The notes beneath the pieces were generated by a model that worked only from the letters and a program-made list of their open reading frames with translations, had not been told where the DNA came from and did not search any database. The position numbers and the translations under genes were made by a program. 64,000 nt of DNA from Desulfolucanica intricata (GTDB lineage: Bacteria; Bacillota; Desulfotomaculia; Desulfotomaculales; Desulfofarciminaceae). Shown piece by piece: positions 48,432 to 58,212 of this stretch. How positions within the stretch are numbered: position 1 is the stretch's first letter; every line of letters starts with the position of its first letter. The DNA lies in the NCBI RefSeq assembly GCF_001592105.1, contig NZ_BCWE01000009.1, forward strand, positions 1 to 64,000, given 5' to 3'.

Positions 48432-49304
48432 CTACGTAATTGCCTGGGCCACATATTTAATCACGTATGCAGAAGGAATAAGAATAACTTGTGCGAAAAC
48501 TGTACCTACCAACCTTGTGGCTGCCAGATAATAGGTCATCTGACGCACGTCTTTTTCCGCCCGGGCACCCCTTAAGGCCTGATCGGTAATGCGGGCGGCA
48601 GTAGGATCGACAATTGTGGCCATTAATATGGCGGCCACCCCGTTAATTATCCCGGCCAGAAAACCGGCGGTTTGACGAAACTGGGGATATAGCGCCCCGG
48701 CGTAGAGGGAGGAAAGTACCCCCACAGTATAAAACCCGGTAATGATAATATTAAAGAGCAAAAAGCCTTTGGGTATTGAGGTAAACTTAAAGTTATTCTC
48801 ATTTTGTTCCGGAATGACTTCCGGTTTTCTGCGCTGCAGAATTTCCCGCACCCGGCGTGGGGAAAAAACTACCATTAGGAATACTCTTGGTACGGAACCA
48901 ACCTCATCGAATATAAGAATTGCTCGTGTAAAAAACTTTACAAAAGGAGGAATAAGTACCCACCCGATTAATGTACCAACACTGGCTGCACCGATAACAA
49001 AACGAATATCTTTACTCAATAAGGCCAGCTGTTCCTGATAAAAAGGAGAAAGGACGATTTCTGCTATTCTTTCAGCCTGAACAGCATGCTGCAGTCCCTG
49101 ATTAATAGCCTGCTCAACAATAGAGGACAGCAGTGGCGCCTGAATTAAGTTTGCAGTACTGGATAAAAGAAAAATTACCTGAAACAAAGACAGGGCAGTA
49201 GCCAGTCGCTGGGTACGGACCCCGGACAGGCGAACTGCATATATCAGTGTATTAATCATATGAATCACCGCCACCAGGGCGGCTACGATTAAAAGACGAG
49301 TCAT
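48432..49304 (-). CDS. amj: Amj-like alternate lipid II flippase
   Basis: About 290 residues from the ATG at 49304, which has GGAGG 5 bases upstream; a TTG at 49316 also opens the frame. A polytopic membrane protein with about six helices. The N-terminal IHMINTLIYAVRLSGVRTQR and SLFQVIFLLSSTANLIQAP match Amj (YdaH), which can replace MurJ in flipping lipid II across the membrane. It lies between pcrA and the palindrome. Whether MurJ is also present cannot be seen here. Confidence 0.88.
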   Translation of the reverse strand: MTRLLIVAALVAVIHMINTLIYAVRLSGVRTQRLATALSLFQVIFLLSSTANLIQAPLLSSIVEQAINQGLQHAVQAERIAEIVLSPFYQEQLALLSKDIRFVIGAASVGTLIGWVLIPPFVKFFTRAILIFDEVGSVPRVFLMVVFSPRRVREILQRRKPEVIPEQNENNFKFTSIPKGFLLFNIIITGFYTVGVLSSLYAGALYPQFRQTAGFLAGIINGVAAILMATIVDPTAARITDQALRGARAEKDVRQMTYYLAATRLVGTVFAQVILIPSAYVIKYVAQAIT

Positions 49305-49356
49305 AAATGCCTCCAAAAATTAACTGTTACTAGTATTACCGGCTTTTTCTTAATAT

Positions 49357-51525
49357 TTACTCAGCCTTCTCAAGAGGGGCATAACCAGCTATAAGGGTTT
49401 TTATCCCCAGGTCAGGGAAGGCAACTCTCAATTGGGCATCCTGCCCCTTACCGGCAATTCCGACAATAACACCTACCCCCCATTTGCGGTGCTGCACCTT
49501 ATCCCCCAGGATAAATTCCGGCCCGGTGGTTTTTTTCCGGATAGATTCTTTAGTTTTTATTCCCGGAGAGATCGGAGAATAACGATTCATTCGATTTAAG
49601 CCCGCACTTTCAATTAATTCAGGTGATATTTCCTCCAGAAACCGGGAAGGTTTATTATAGTTCATATTGCCGTACAGCGTGCGCTCAAAGCTGTGCGTTA
49701 GGTAGAGCCTTTCCTGTGCCCTGGTCAGCCCTACATAAGCCAGGCGTCTCTCTTCTTCCAGTTCCACTGCTTCCAGTAAGGCACGGGAATGAGGAAAAAC
49801 CCCCTCCTCCATGGCTACAAGAAATACTGTCGGAAATTCTAACCCTTTGGCGGTATGCAATGTCATCATATTTACCTGATCAGCATCCTGATCAACCTGG
49901 TCTGCATCAGTCACCAAAGACAGCTCAGACAAAAATTCGCTCAGGCTTCCTTCTGGTGTTTCTTGATCGTAGGCTTTGGTTACCGAAAGAAATTCATCCA
50001 GGTTTTCCAGGCGGGTGCGGGCCTCGATAGTACCTTCGTCCGCCAGTTCCTGACGATAACCGGTGCGCTCCAAAATTTCTACGGTGAGTTCAGTTACAGA
50101 AAAGAACTCTTGCTGCCGGCGCCACTCCTGAAAAAGCTCGCCTAAAAGCACTGCTTGTTTTTTGGCCTTACCGGTCAGTCCGGGTATTTCCCCGGCCCGT
50201 TCCACCGCCAAACCGGCAGGCAGCCTTTCCTGACGGGCAAAAGAAATTATTTTTCCCAGGGAAGCTTCACCGATTCCCCGCTTGGGTACATTAATAATCC
50301 GGGCAAGGCTGACCTCATCCGCCGGGTTAACGATTACACGCAAATAAGCCAGAATATCTTTAATCTCCTTACGTTCATAAAACCTCTGTCCACCTATAAT
50401 CGTATAAGGAATTCCCGAACGCAGCATAATTTCTTCCAAAACCCTGGACTGAGCATGGGTGCGGTACAAAACAGCAAAATCACGATAAGGCCTGTTCTCA
50501 TCACAGTGCAGCCGGACAATTTGATCAGCTACAAATTGTGCTTCAGCGTATTCATCACGGGCCAGATAAATCGTAATCGGACTGCCCTTTCCCAGGTCTG
50601 TCCAAAGACGCTTTTCCTTACGCCCCGGGTTATTACTAATCACCTGATTAGCAGCATCCAATATAGTCTGGGTCGAACGATAGTTTTGTTCTAAAGTAAC
50701 TACCTTTGCTTCCGGGTAATCCCGCTCAAAACTAAGGATATTTTGAATATCCGCCCCGCGCCAGCCGTATATACCCTGGTCCGGATCACCCACCACACAG
50801 AGATTACGGCTTTTTTGAGCCAGCATATTTACCAGTATATACTGAACATAGTTGGTATCCTGATATTCATCCACCAAAATGTACCGGAATTTGTTTTGAT
50901 ACTTCTCCAGGACAGCAGGGTACTCTTTTAACAAACGAACAGTTAAATGTAACAAATCATCAAAATCCAATGCATTGTTATTTCTAAGCTTGTCCTGATA
51001 CATATGGTAAACCTTGGCTGCCTGCCGGGTAAAGAAGTCAGCCGCGTTACGGTCATAGGTATCCGTATCAATAAGCTTGTTCTTTGCATTGGAGATAGCA
51101 CCGGATACTGCCCGCGGACTAAATTTTTTGTCATCAATATTTAATTCTTTCAAGCAATCCTTTAGGAGAGTTAGCTTGTCCCCCTCATCGTAAACAGTGA
51201 AATTATGATCGTACCCCAACAAATGGCCGTCCCGCCGCAAAATTTTCAGGCAGGCCGAGTGAAAGGTGGAAACCCATAAGTCCCGGGCAGCCTCCGGAAC
51301 TATCGCCGCCACCCGCTCCCTCATTTCTCCGGCCGCTTTATTTGTAAAAGTAATGGCCAGTATATTGAACGGAGAGATTCTTTTCTCCTTAAGTAAGTAA
51401 GCTATCCTGTGGGTTAAAACCCTGGTTTTACCGCTGCCGGCGCCGGCCAAAATTAAGAGCGGCCCCTCAGTATGCCGCACTGCCTCAGCCTGGGCAGGAT
51501 TCAGTTTTTCAAGTATTTCGCTCAA
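49357..51525 (-). CDS. pcrA: ATP-dependent DNA helicase PcrA/UvrD
   Basis: A 722-residue superfamily 1 helicase with a TTG start. Motif I is LAGAGSGKTRVLTHR, motif II is ILVDEYQDTNYVQ, motif III is VVGDPDQGIYGWRGAD, motif IV is LEQNYRST, motif V is VNMMTLHTAKGLEF and motif VI is LAYVGLTRAQERLYL. The C-terminal Tudor-like tail starts at GDKVQHRKWGVGVI, which in PcrA binds RNA polymerase. It unwinds DNA for repair and replication restart. Confidence 0.97.
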   Translation of the reverse strand: MSEILEKLNPAQAEAVRHTEGPLLILAGAGSGKTRVLTHRIAYLLKEKRISPFNILAITFTNKAAGEMRERVAAIVPEAARDLWVSTFHSACLKILRRDGHLLGYDHNFTVYDEGDKLTLLKDCLKELNIDDKKFSPRAVSGAISNAKNKLIDTDTYDRNAADFFTRQAAKVYHMYQDKLRNNNALDFDDLLHLTVRLLKEYPAVLEKYQNKFRYILVDEYQDTNYVQYILVNMLAQKSRNLCVVGDPDQGIYGWRGADIQNILSFERDYPEAKVVTLEQNYRSTQTILDAANQVISNNPGRKEKRLWTDLGKGSPITIYLARDEYAEAQFVADQIVRLHCDENRPYRDFAVLYRTHAQSRVLEEIMLRSGIPYTIIGGQRFYERKEIKDILAYLRVIVNPADEVSLARIINVPKRGIGEASLGKIISFARQERLPAGLAVERAGEIPGLTGKAKKQAVLLGELFQEWRRQQEFFSVTELTVEILERTGYRQELADEGTIEARTRLENLDEFLSVTKAYDQETPEGSLSEFLSELSLVTDADQVDQDADQVNMMTLHTAKGLEFPTVFLVAMEEGVFPHSRALLEAVELEEERRLAYVGLTRAQERLYLTHSFERTLYGNMNYNKPSRFLEEISPELIESAGLNRMNRYSPISPGIKTKESIRKKTTGPEFILGDKVQHRKWGVGVIVGIAGKGQDAQLRVAFPDLGIKTLIAGYAPLEKAE

Positions 51526-51583
51526 AATGCTTTCACCACCTAAAGTACGCTTTTACGTGGTAAATTATATCATACCCGCACAA

Positions 51584-51621
51584 GAAAAGCGCGCTAATTC
51601 GGTTCCCTCTGCGCGCTTTTC
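51584..51621. terminator. Perfect 11-bp hairpin upstream of pcrA
   Basis: GAAAAGCGCGC pairs with GCGCGCTTTTC around a 16-base loop. It lies between the protease gene and pcrA and may insulate them. Confidence 0.6.
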
Positions 51622-51671
51622 AATACTTTTTACCTTAACCCCTGCCATATATATGGTAAGAAATACTTTCT

Positions 51672-51700
51672 TAAAAAGTAAAATGGAGCAAAATGCTCCA
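51672..51700 (-). terminator. Terminator of the protease gene
   Basis: The minus strand has TGGAGC, a 5-base loop, GCTCCA, then TTTTACTTTTT, directly after the stop codon. Confidence 0.75.
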
Positions 51701-51706
51701 CGACAC

Positions 51707-53191
51707 CTATTTATCACTGTTTTTTTTACTGACCTGCTGTTTAGTCTCTTCGTTAACCAAGTCAGATACCGGCGAAGTTTTTTCTATATCCGGTAAACTT
51801 ATCTTTTTAACCTTACCGCGGCGAATAATATAAAAAGCGATTACTCCGGCAGCAGCCAGCCCGATGGTTAAACCAATAAATAAAAGTGACCGGTAAGACT
51901 TATCTTTTCCTTCTTTGATAGCAGCAGTACAATTGGAAATATACTCCTGAACATACGGGTGACCCGGTGCCAATTTATTTACTTCTTTAAATTTTTTTAT
52001 GGCTTTTTTATAGTAATCTTTTTCATAAAGTTCTAAGGCTTCATTATAAAGGACAGTAAATCGGCTTTCCTTGGGTTTTACATTTGCCATCTCTAAAAAT
52101 TCTTTAGCTACATCTACCGGGACAATAAAATTCATTCCGGCCACTTCCTCACCGGTTAATGGATCTACTGTGCCAAAGGTTGCCAAACCTATAACTTCCC
52201 CCTGTTCATTTAAAACCGGGCCGCCGCTGTTACCGTGTGTCATTGCTGCATCAGTCTGAAATACCTTCCATCCTCCATCCATAGGTTTGATCGCACTAAT
52301 CAATCCGGAAGTCAGGGTCGGCTCTACTTTACCTTTTTCTGACAGCATAGGATGATGGGTAGCTGCACTTGGATAGCCCATTACATATATCTTGTCACCA
52401 ACCTGTATTTGCCCCGAGTCACCGATTATTAAAGTGGGCAGATTCTTTCTTCCTTCCATCTTTAATATAGCCACATCTTTTTTCGGAACAGTGGCACCGG
52501 CTTTAATAATCACTGTGGGAAAACCTCTCTGATCCGGTGCTGCGCCCGGAACAGACATACCTGTATCGGTATGAATGCTTTTCTTCAAATATTCTACAGT
52601 TATATACTGCTGATAATAGGCAATGATAATTTCTTGAAACCGTTTAGCAACGTATTCCCTTGCCTCTAACGGAATATTTTGTGAATCAGAGACAATTCCG
52701 GACATAAAATGGTTTACCTGTTCCTCTAACACTTCTGCAGCCATCCGGCTTTTTATTTCCGATTCATCCGGAGCAACAACATGAGCATTTGTCACTACAT
52801 AACCATCACTGGTTACGATAAAACCACTGCCGGTTGATGTAAAACCGGATTCAAATACATCGATTTCGCCGCTGGGTTTGATATATACCAGAGGACTGGC
52901 AGCAATTTCATCCGCTAAAGTTACCCATATAGCTGATTCATTATTAGATATTTCCCCTCTTAATACCATATCTACTACCCGATCAAGAGCGCTTTTTAAA
53001 GCAGTTTCATCCAGCATCGGAGTTGGAACAGTTATTTTCGCCTCAAAAGTGGCCTGAACAATAACCACACCGGGCTTTGCCCGTTCGGCAAAATTTGATA
53101 TTGTTTTTTCTCCAGCTCGTGCATCGTTTATAACCGGTGTAATTATAAGACCTATTATGAGTACGAATACTACCCAAAAGGTCTTTTTCAA
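51707..53191 (-). CDS. HtrA-like S1C serine protease with TPR and C-terminal anchor
   Basis: About 494 residues from the TTG at 53191, with AGAGGTGA upstream; a GTG at 53224 is the alternative. An N-terminal signal or anchor helix (VVFVLIIGLIITPVI) leads to a trypsin-like domain with His in VVTNAHVVAP, Asp in KDVAILKM and Ser in THGNSGGPVLN. There is no PDZ domain. Instead a TPR-like helical repeat (ALELYEKDYYKKAIKKFKEV) is followed by a membrane helix (LLFIGLTIGLAAAGVIAF) and a basic cytoplasmic tail. It probably acts on the outer membrane face in protein quality control. Confidence 0.88.
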   Translation of the reverse strand: MKKTFWVVFVLIIGLIITPVINDARAGEKTISNFAERAKPGVVIVQATFEAKITVPTPMLDETALKSALDRVVDMVLRGEISNNESAIWVTLADEIAASPLVYIKPSGEIDVFESGFTSTGSGFIVTSDGYVVTNAHVVAPDESEIKSRMAAEVLEEQVNHFMSGIVSDSQNIPLEAREYVAKRFQEIIIAYYQQYITVEYLKKSIHTDTGMSVPGAAPDQRGFPTVIIKAGATVPKKDVAILKMEGRKNLPTLIIGDSGQIQVGDKIYVMGYPSAATHHPMLSEKGKVEPTLTSGLISAIKPMDGGWKVFQTDAAMTHGNSGGPVLNEQGEVIGLATFGTVDPLTGEEVAGMNFIVPVDVAKEFLEMANVKPKESRFTVLYNEALELYEKDYYKKAIKKFKEVNKLAPGHPYVQEYISNCTAAIKEGKDKSYRSLLFIGLTIGLAAAGVIAFYIIRRGKVKKISLPDIEKTSPVSDLVNEETKQQVSKKNSDK

Positions 53192-53425
53192 ACATCTTTC
53201 ACCTCTTTTTCTTTTTAAGCCCACTGCCCTCCTTCGTTCAATCGATATATTTTTTCAGAGATATTTTCCTGATCTAATACTATGCGGTGTCATTTATTCT
53301 TAAAACCTTTAAAAAATATTTTATATCAACAGTGATATACGTACTTAAATAACACATGATGAAAATATTAAAGATAATACCGAGAAAAATGACGGAAAGA
53401 AAATAAGAAAAGCATAATTACGTAG

Positions 53426-53454
53426 TTGACATTCCCCTGCTTAAATTGTAACAC
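53426..53454 (+). promoter_or_regulatory. Possible promoter of the SPOCS-domain gene
   Basis: TTGACA, a 17-base spacer and TAACAC. The -10 match is weak, and a sporulation sigma factor might be used instead. The rest of the gap 53192-53539 is AT-rich with no coding frame or clear repeat. Confidence 0.25.
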
Positions 53455-53539
53455 TCTACCAGTATAAACATATTATGTACTACCTGGTAAGATGCACCCA
53501 AAAAGTTTTAAATTTAAGTGTTTTTAAGGGGGTTTTTTA

Positions 53540-54139
53540 GTGACTTGCAGTAATCATGAACGTTTTGTTAGCAGTGGTACGGCAAAGGTATTATGTGAGA
53601 TGGATTGTGAAATACATCCTTCTATGTCAAGGATTATAGATGAAAGATTTGACGTTAACATCACAGATTGTACAGTATTTGCAGATAAAGCTATGTTTAG
53701 AGGTATAGTAGAAGTAAGCCTTATATATAAGCATCCCCATCTTAAAAAGAAAAGGGAAGATACAAATAGGGACTTAACCCAGAAGGAAGACTGCTCTTCC
53801 CCGGAGGATAAAAAAGATAATGAAGATAAAAAAACTAAGAAAAAAGACCGGTATAACTGGTATAATAGGGTTAGAAATATTCATGGTATTATTCACTACT
53901 ATGAAGAAACTATAGAGTTTACGGGAATTATAGAAGTTCCGGGAGCTAAACCCGGTGACAATTACCATGTGGAAAAGGTAGAAGTTAAGGAATATGAAGC
54001 CTTCAAACCTACAAAGAAGGATCACAATAACCTGATAACAGCGGGTAAACAAATATTTATCATTAATGTTGAACTTAAAATTACCAGAAATGTAGACATT
54101 TATACTCAGCAACTAATTTTTGTACAAAAAAGAAGGTAA
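53540..54139 (+). CDS. SPOCS (DUF3794)-domain protein
   Basis: A 199-residue protein that starts with GTG after AAGGGGG. It has the SPOCS (DUF3794) pattern: an N-terminal strand region (TVFADKAMFRGIVEVSLIY), then an unusual insert of about 45 charged residues (rich in Lys, Asp and Glu, about residues 67-108), then HYYEETIEFTGIIEVPGAKP and a KITRNVDIYTQQLIF end. SPOCS proteins include SipL of clostridial spore coats. A spore-surface or coat role is likely. No signal peptide. Its mother-cell expression is an inference. Confidence 0.75.
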   Translation: MTCSNHERFVSSGTAKVLCEMDCEIHPSMSRIIDERFDVNITDCTVFADKAMFRGIVEVSLIYKHPHLKKKREDTNRDLTQKEDCSSPEDKKDNEDKKTKKKDRYNWYNRVRNIHGIIHYYEETIEFTGIIEVPGAKPGDNYHVEKVEVKEYEAFKPTKKDHNNLITAGKQIFIINVELKITRNVDIYTQQLIFVQKRR

Positions 54140-54171
54140 AAAGCAGCTACCCGGGTAAAGTACTTTAAATT

Positions 54172-54227
54172 TAAGAGGGATACCCTCGGGGATCATTAAA
54201 ACGGATCCTCGTGGATATCCCTCTTTT
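54172..54227. terminator. Large hairpin between convergent genes
   Basis: AAGAGGGATA and downstream bases pair with a matching TATCCCTCTTT arm; an inner GGATC helix is also present. It can terminate both flanking genes. Confidence 0.75.
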
Positions 54228-54258
54228 AGAATTATATTTTAAAAATTTTGCGGTACCC

Positions 54259-54498
54259 TTAATTAGCTTTTTCCTGCGCCTCGAGCATATCAGCCACCAG
54301 GCGCAGGGTGGAAATGGTATGAGTTGTCAGTACTTCATATAGCAAAACAGGCAGGGCCTCCTCATAGGTAGGCTTTATTCTACCGGCGGCAATTTCGGCA
54401 CTTATTTTGTCCCCGGCCCGGTTTAAAGCTATATCAACAAGTTTTTTAATCTCCTCCTGATGCTCCTGCACAAACTTACCCACTTCAATACCGGCCAA
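54259..54498 (-). CDS. Small hypothetical protein at the end of the his operon
   Basis: A 79-residue, mostly helical, acidic protein (EVGKFVQEHQEEIKKLVDIA, then ISTLRLVADMLEAQEK). It begins with TTG after CGGGGTGATA and sits 19 bases after hisIE, so it is probably co-transcribed. No family recognised. It resembles other small helical proteins of Peptococcaceae only in general features. Confidence 0.55.
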   Translation of the reverse strand: MAGIEVGKFVQEHQEEIKKLVDIALNRAGDKISAEIAAGRIKPTYEEALPVLLYEVLTTHTISTLRLVADMLEAQEKAN

Positions 54499-54517
54499 AA
54501 TATCACCCCGTTATCTT

Positions 54518-55231
54518 TTATTTCCTACGCTTCTTTAATTCAGCAAAAATCTCGCCCGGCAAAACATCCTGTTCCGCCATAAGTACCAGTAAATGATAAA
54601 TTAAATCACCGGTTTCGCGGATTATTTCCTGCTTATCCTTGTTTTTCGCACCAATAATTACCTCGGCGGACTCTTCGCCCACCTTCTTTAGAATTTTATC
54701 CAAACCCTGTTCTAAAAGATAGGTTGTGTAAGAGCCTTCAGGGCGCTTTTCCTTACGATCCAGGATTACCCGGTACAGCTCTTCCAGAATATCCGGTCCG
54801 GCTTTCTCCGACAACTGAACCTGCTGCTCCTGCTTAGCTTTGGCTTTCCCGTAAACCTCATCCGGGTCAAACTGCTGCTGTCCCACTGTTTCTATAGTGC
54901 GGTCCGGGTTAATGCGGTAATGGAAACAGCTGTAATAGCCTTCGTGGCAGGCTGCTCCCTTTTGCTCAACCAGCACCAATAAGGTATCCTTGTCGCAATC
55001 GTAATATATTTCTCTAACCTTTTGAACGTTTCCCGATGTTTCACCCTTATGCCAAAATTCCTGCCGGCTGCGGCTCCAAAACCATGTCTCCATAGTAGAA
55101 AGGGTTTTCTCCACCGCTTCCTGATTCATATAGGCAACCATTAAAACCTCTTTCGTTGCATAATCCTGCACAATAGCCGGTATTAAACCTGCCCGGTCAT
55201 ATTTTAGTTTAGTTGTATCTAACAGCTGCAT
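54518..55231 (-). CDS. hisIE: Bifunctional phosphoribosyl-AMP cyclohydrolase/phosphoribosyl-ATP pyrophosphatase
   Basis: A 237-residue fusion. The N-terminal cyclohydrolase domain (1-110) has [19 protein letters not shown] and [19 protein letters not shown] with the zinc cysteines. The C-terminal pyrophosphatase domain (about 150-237) has [20 protein letters not shown] and DLIYHLLVL. It carries out steps 2 and 3 of histidine synthesis. ATG at 55231 after GGAGGT. It follows hisF by 24 bases. Confidence 0.96.
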   Translation of the reverse strand: MQLLDTTKLKYDRAGLIPAIVQDYATKEVLMVAYMNQEAVEKTLSTMETWFWSRSRQEFWHKGETSGNVQKVREIYYDCDKDTLLVLVEQKGAACHEGYYSCFHYRINPDRTIETVGQQQFDPDEVYGKAKAKQEQQVQLSEKAGPDILEELYRVILDRKEKRPEGSYTTYLLEQGLDKILKKVGEESAEVIIGAKNKDKQEIIRETGDLIYHLLVLMAEQDVLPGEIFAELKKRRK

Positions 55232-55255
55232 AATACTACCTCCATCAGAATCTTA

Positions 55256-56014
55256 CTAAATCCTTACCGGTACGTCCTTTTTCACCAGGTATTCCTTTGC
55301 CTGACGAATGGAATATTCCCTAAAGTGAAAAATTGATGCCGCCAGGGCTGCATCGGCCTCTCCGGAAGTTAAACCTTCGGCAATATGCTCAAGGTTTCCC
55401 ACCCCGCCGGAGGCAATTACCGGTATCTTTACCGCCCGGGAAACAGCCCGGGTTAGTGCCACATCATACCCGTCCTTGGTACCGTCCCGGTCCATACTGG
55501 TTAAAAGTATTTCCCCGGCTCCCAGGGATTCGGCTTTTTGAGCCCATTCCACCGCATCTATGCCGGTAGGTTTACGCCCCCCGTGGGTAAATACCTCCCA
55601 GCGTTCAGGTGCAACCTGCCGGGCATCAATGGCCACTATTATACACTGACTGCCGAACTTGTTAGCCCCTTCGGCTATCAGATTAGGGTTTTTTATGGCC
55701 GCAGTATTAATTGACACTTTATCTGCCCCGGCTGACAGCATGGCCCGCATGTCTTCCACCGAACCAATACCCCCGCCCACACTGAAGGGAATAAATACCT
55801 CGGCAGCGGTGCGGTAAACCATATCCAGGGTGGTCTTACGTCCTTCGTGGGAGGCAGTAATGTCCAGAAACACCAATTCATCCGCACCTTCTCTGTCATA
55901 GACAGCCGCCAGTTCCACCGGGTCGCCGGCATCTCTTAAATTCACGAAGTTTGTTCCTTTAACTACCCTGCCTCCGGTTACATCCAGACAGGGAATAATT
56001 CTTTTCATGAGCAT
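55256..56014 (-). CDS. hisF: Imidazole glycerol phosphate synthase cyclase subunit
   Basis: A 252-residue beta/alpha barrel. It closes the imidazole ring using ammonia from His[18 protein letters not shown] at the start carries the catalytic Asp, and [16 protein letters not shown] carries the second; [13 protein letters not shown] binds phosphate. It starts at an ATG 4 bases after hisA; a second ATG is two codons later. Confidence 0.97.
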   Translation of the reverse strand: MLMKRIIPCLDVTGGRVVKGTNFVNLRDAGDPVELAAVYDREGADELVFLDITASHEGRKTTLDMVYRTAAEVFIPFSVGGGIGSVEDMRAMLSAGADKVSINTAAIKNPNLIAEGANKFGSQCIIVAIDARQVAPERWEVFTHGGRKPTGIDAVEWAQKAESLGAGEILLTSMDRDGTKDGYDVALTRAVSRAVKIPVIASGGVGNLEHIAEGLTSGEADAALAASIFHFREYSIRQAKEYLVKKDVPVRI

Positions 56015-56018
56015 GAAC

Positions 56019-56747
56019 CTATTCTCCCTCTGCTATCATTAAAGCATCCTTTAATTTTACCGTACCTGCGTATAAAGCCTTACCCATGATAGCAGATTCA
56101 ACACCGTCGGCTTCCAGTTTCTTTAATGCCCTTAAGTCTTCTAAACTGGAAACACCGCCGGAGGCAATTACTTTTAGACCGGAACGGCGGGCAAGTTCTC
56201 CGGTAGCCTCCAGGTTTGGCCCCCGAAGAGTCCCGTCCCGGCGAATATCTGTAAATAATACCCTCTTTACACCGAAGCTCTTCATTTCCAAAGCCAGCTC
56301 AAGGGTGGTTTTCTCCACGGTAACTCCCCAGCCCTCTATGGCAACCTTTCCGTTGCGGCCGTCTATGCCAACAATGATCCCTTCATCAAATTTGCTGCAG
56401 ACTTCCTTTACCAGTTCGGGTTTTTGAATGGCAACGGTACCTAGAATGACACGGGTCACCCCAATGTTGAAGAGTGTTTCTATAGCCTCTACATTTCTGA
56501 TACCACCGCCCACCTGCACCGGAATGTCCACTGCTGCAACAATCTTCTTGATAACCTCCAGATTTTTCGGAACCCCGGCAAAGGCACCGTCTAAATCCAC
56601 TACGTGCAGCCACCTGGCTCCCTGCTCCTGCCAAGAACGGGCCATGGCCACCGGGTCGTCCGAATACACTGTTTCCCGGTCCAAGCGTCCTTCCACCAGG
56701 CGGACGCATCTGCCTTCCCGCAGGTCTATGGCCGGAATTATTAACAT
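56019..56747 (-). CDS. hisA: ProFAR isomerase
   Basis: A 242-residue beta/alpha barrel. It performs the Amadori isomerisation of ProFAR to [24 protein letters not shown] holds the catalytic Asp; [17 protein letters not shown] holds the second Asp; VQVGGGIRN and VIASGGVSS bind phosphates. It overlaps the hisH stop by 7 bases, suggesting translational coupling. Confidence 0.97.
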   Translation of the reverse strand: MLIIPAIDLREGRCVRLVEGRLDRETVYSDDPVAMARSWQEQGARWLHVVDLDGAFAGVPKNLEVIKKIVAAVDIPVQVGGGIRNVEAIETLFNIGVTRVILGTVAIQKPELVKEVCSKFDEGIIVGIDGRNGKVAIEGWGVTVEKTTLELALEMKSFGVKRVLFTDIRRDGTLRGPNLEATGELARRSGLKVIASGGVSSLEDLRALKKLEADGVESAIMGKALYAGTVKLKDALMIAEGE

Positions 56748-57355
56748 GATTTTACCAACCTCCCAAAGTTATCTAATATTTTTAATCCCAGGATACTGCT
56801 TTTTTCGGGGTGAAACTGGATACCAAATATGTTATCCCGCCCGACAAAGGAGGAAAAACGCACGCCGTATTCAGTTATTCCTACTGTAACTTCCGGGTCT
56901 CTCGGGTCTACGTAGTAGGAATGTACAAAATAGAAGGCTGATTGATTAGGGATCCCCTCCAGAAGCGGGTTTGGTTTTTGGATTTCTACCTGGTTCCAGC
57001 CCATATGGGGCACTTTTAAGTTTCCCCCGGGGAATCGTCTTACCCGCCCGGGAAAGATACCCAGGCCTTCGGTTAAGCCCCACTCTTCGCCGGCTTCAAA
57101 CAGAAGCTGCTGTCCCAGGCAGATACCCAGGAAGGGCTTTCCTTCGGCTGCTGCATTAAGGACTGTTTGCGCCAAACCGGATTCTTTGAGATTAGCCATG
57201 GCATCGGCGAAGGCGCCTACTCCGGGGAGGACTACTCCTTTAGCCTGTGCCGCCTTTTGGGGGTCCCGGGTTATTACGGCTTTATGGCCTACCTTTTCGA
57301 AGCCTTTTTGGACGCTCCTCAGGTTGCCCATACCGTAGTCAATTATTGCTATCAT
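56741..57355 (-). CDS. hisH: Imidazole glycerol phosphate synthase glutaminase subunit
   Basis: About 204 residues from the ATG at 57355, with GGAGG 8 bases upstream. A class I glutamine amidotransferase with AIIDYGMGNLRSV at the start, Cys in FLGICLGQQLLFE and His/Glu in GIQFHPEKSS. It gives ammonia to HisF. The palindromic repeat at 57428-57538 separates it from hisB. Confidence 0.96.
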   Translation of the reverse strand: MIAIIDYGMGNLRSVQKGFEKVGHKAVITRDPQKAAQAKGVVLPGVGAFADAMANLKESGLAQTVLNAAAEGKPFLGICLGQQLLFEAGEEWGLTEGLGIFPGRVRRFPGGNLKVPHMGWNQVEIQKPNPLLEGIPNQSAFYFVHSYYVDPRDPEVTVGITEYGVRFSSFVGRDNIFGIQFHPEKSSILGLKILDNFGRLVKSC

Positions 57356-57427
57356 TTTATAAACCTCCAAATGAGGTGGGTTAGTTTTGGTTTAATCCGT
57401 TGCCCGTTGTGGTTGTGGAATTAAGCC

Positions 57428-57538
57428 GGGCTTTGCTGCCGCTTGTCCCCCGACACGTTTCGGTGCTCCGCTCTGACGGACCCGTTACCATCGCTGCGCA
57501 ATGTCACTTTCGTCGGGGGACAAGCGTCAGCCAGCCCT
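57428..57538. repeat. Nested palindromic element, copy B (111 bp, in the his operon)
   Basis: Left arm 57428-57454 and right arm 57512-57538 pair over about 26 bases, with a perfect core GCTTGTCCCCCGAC/GTCGGGGGACAAGC. The middle has CGGTGCTCCGCTCTGACGG and CGCAATGTCAC, both shared with copy A (48105-48374), but lacks copy A's inner palindrome. It fills much of the 244-base gap between hisB and hisH, the only large gap in the operon. It could cause polarity or RNA processing (inference). Confidence 0.85.
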
Positions 57539-57599
57539 CACTTGTTTCCGTTGAAATTCAACATTCCTTTTGCAGTTTGATATAGAAATCTAACATTTC

Positions 57600-58193
57600 T
57601 TATAGTACACCTTTTGTTGAAGGTAATGCTCCTTTAGCCCGGTTATCCGGTTCTACTGCCATTCTTAAGGCCCGGCCCAGGGCTTTGAAGATTCCTTCTA
57701 TGATGTGGTGTGTGTTTCTGCCGGACAGCTGCCGTACATGCAGGGTAATTCCGCCGTTTATTGCCAGGGCGCGGAGGAATTCCTCTACCAGTTCGGTTTC
57801 AAAGTCTCCTACCTTGGGTGAGGGTAGTTCTACGGAGAGTTCCAGGTGGCCGCGGCCGCTCAGGTCTAAGGCTACCAGGATTAAAGCCTCATCCATAGGG
57901 ACCAGGGTATGTCCGTAGCGGGTGATGCCCGCCTTATTTCCCAGGGCTTCTTTAAGAGCCAGGCCGAGGCAGATACCGATGTCTTCAACTGTGTGGTGGC
58001 CGTCTACTTCCAGATCGCCTTCTGCTTTAAGCTCCAGGTTGAATAAGCCGTGTTTGGTCCAGAGATTTAACATATGATCAAAGAAGCCTATACCGGTCTG
58101 AATGTTATACTGACCTTCACCGTCCAGGTCTAATTTTAAGCTTATATTTGTTTCCGCTGTTTGGCGGTTTATTTCTGCTTTTCTGGTCTGCAT
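57600..58193 (-). CDS. hisB: Imidazoleglycerol-phosphate dehydratase
   Basis: A 197-residue monofunctional dehydratase without a phosphatase domain, normal for Firmicutes. It dehydrates imidazoleglycerol phosphate to imidazoleacetol phosphate. Metal-binding repeats GIGFFDHMLNLWTKHG, DGHHTVEDIGICLG, and RNTHHIIEGIFKALGRAL are present. ATG after AGAGGTG. Next in the operon comes the palindrome and hisH. Confidence 0.97.
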   Translation of the reverse strand: MQTRKAEINRQTAETNISLKLDLDGEGQYNIQTGIGFFDHMLNLWTKHGLFNLELKAEGDLEVDGHHTVEDIGICLGLALKEALGNKAGITRYGHTLVPMDEALILVALDLSGRGHLELSVELPSPKVGDFETELVEEFLRALAINGGITLHVRQLSGRNTHHIIEGIFKALGRALRMAVEPDNRAKGALPSTKGVL

Positions 58194-58212
58194 GGTACAC
58201 CTCTGTTTTCTC

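Noticed and set aside
50155-50694. 179-codon open frame on the plus strand inside pcrA
   Set aside because: It is antisense to conserved helicase motifs and shows no recognisable protein features.
57400-57585. 61-codon frame across the palindrome in the his operon
   Set aside because: Its sequence is explained by the GC-rich inverted repeat; no ribosome site or protein-like composition.
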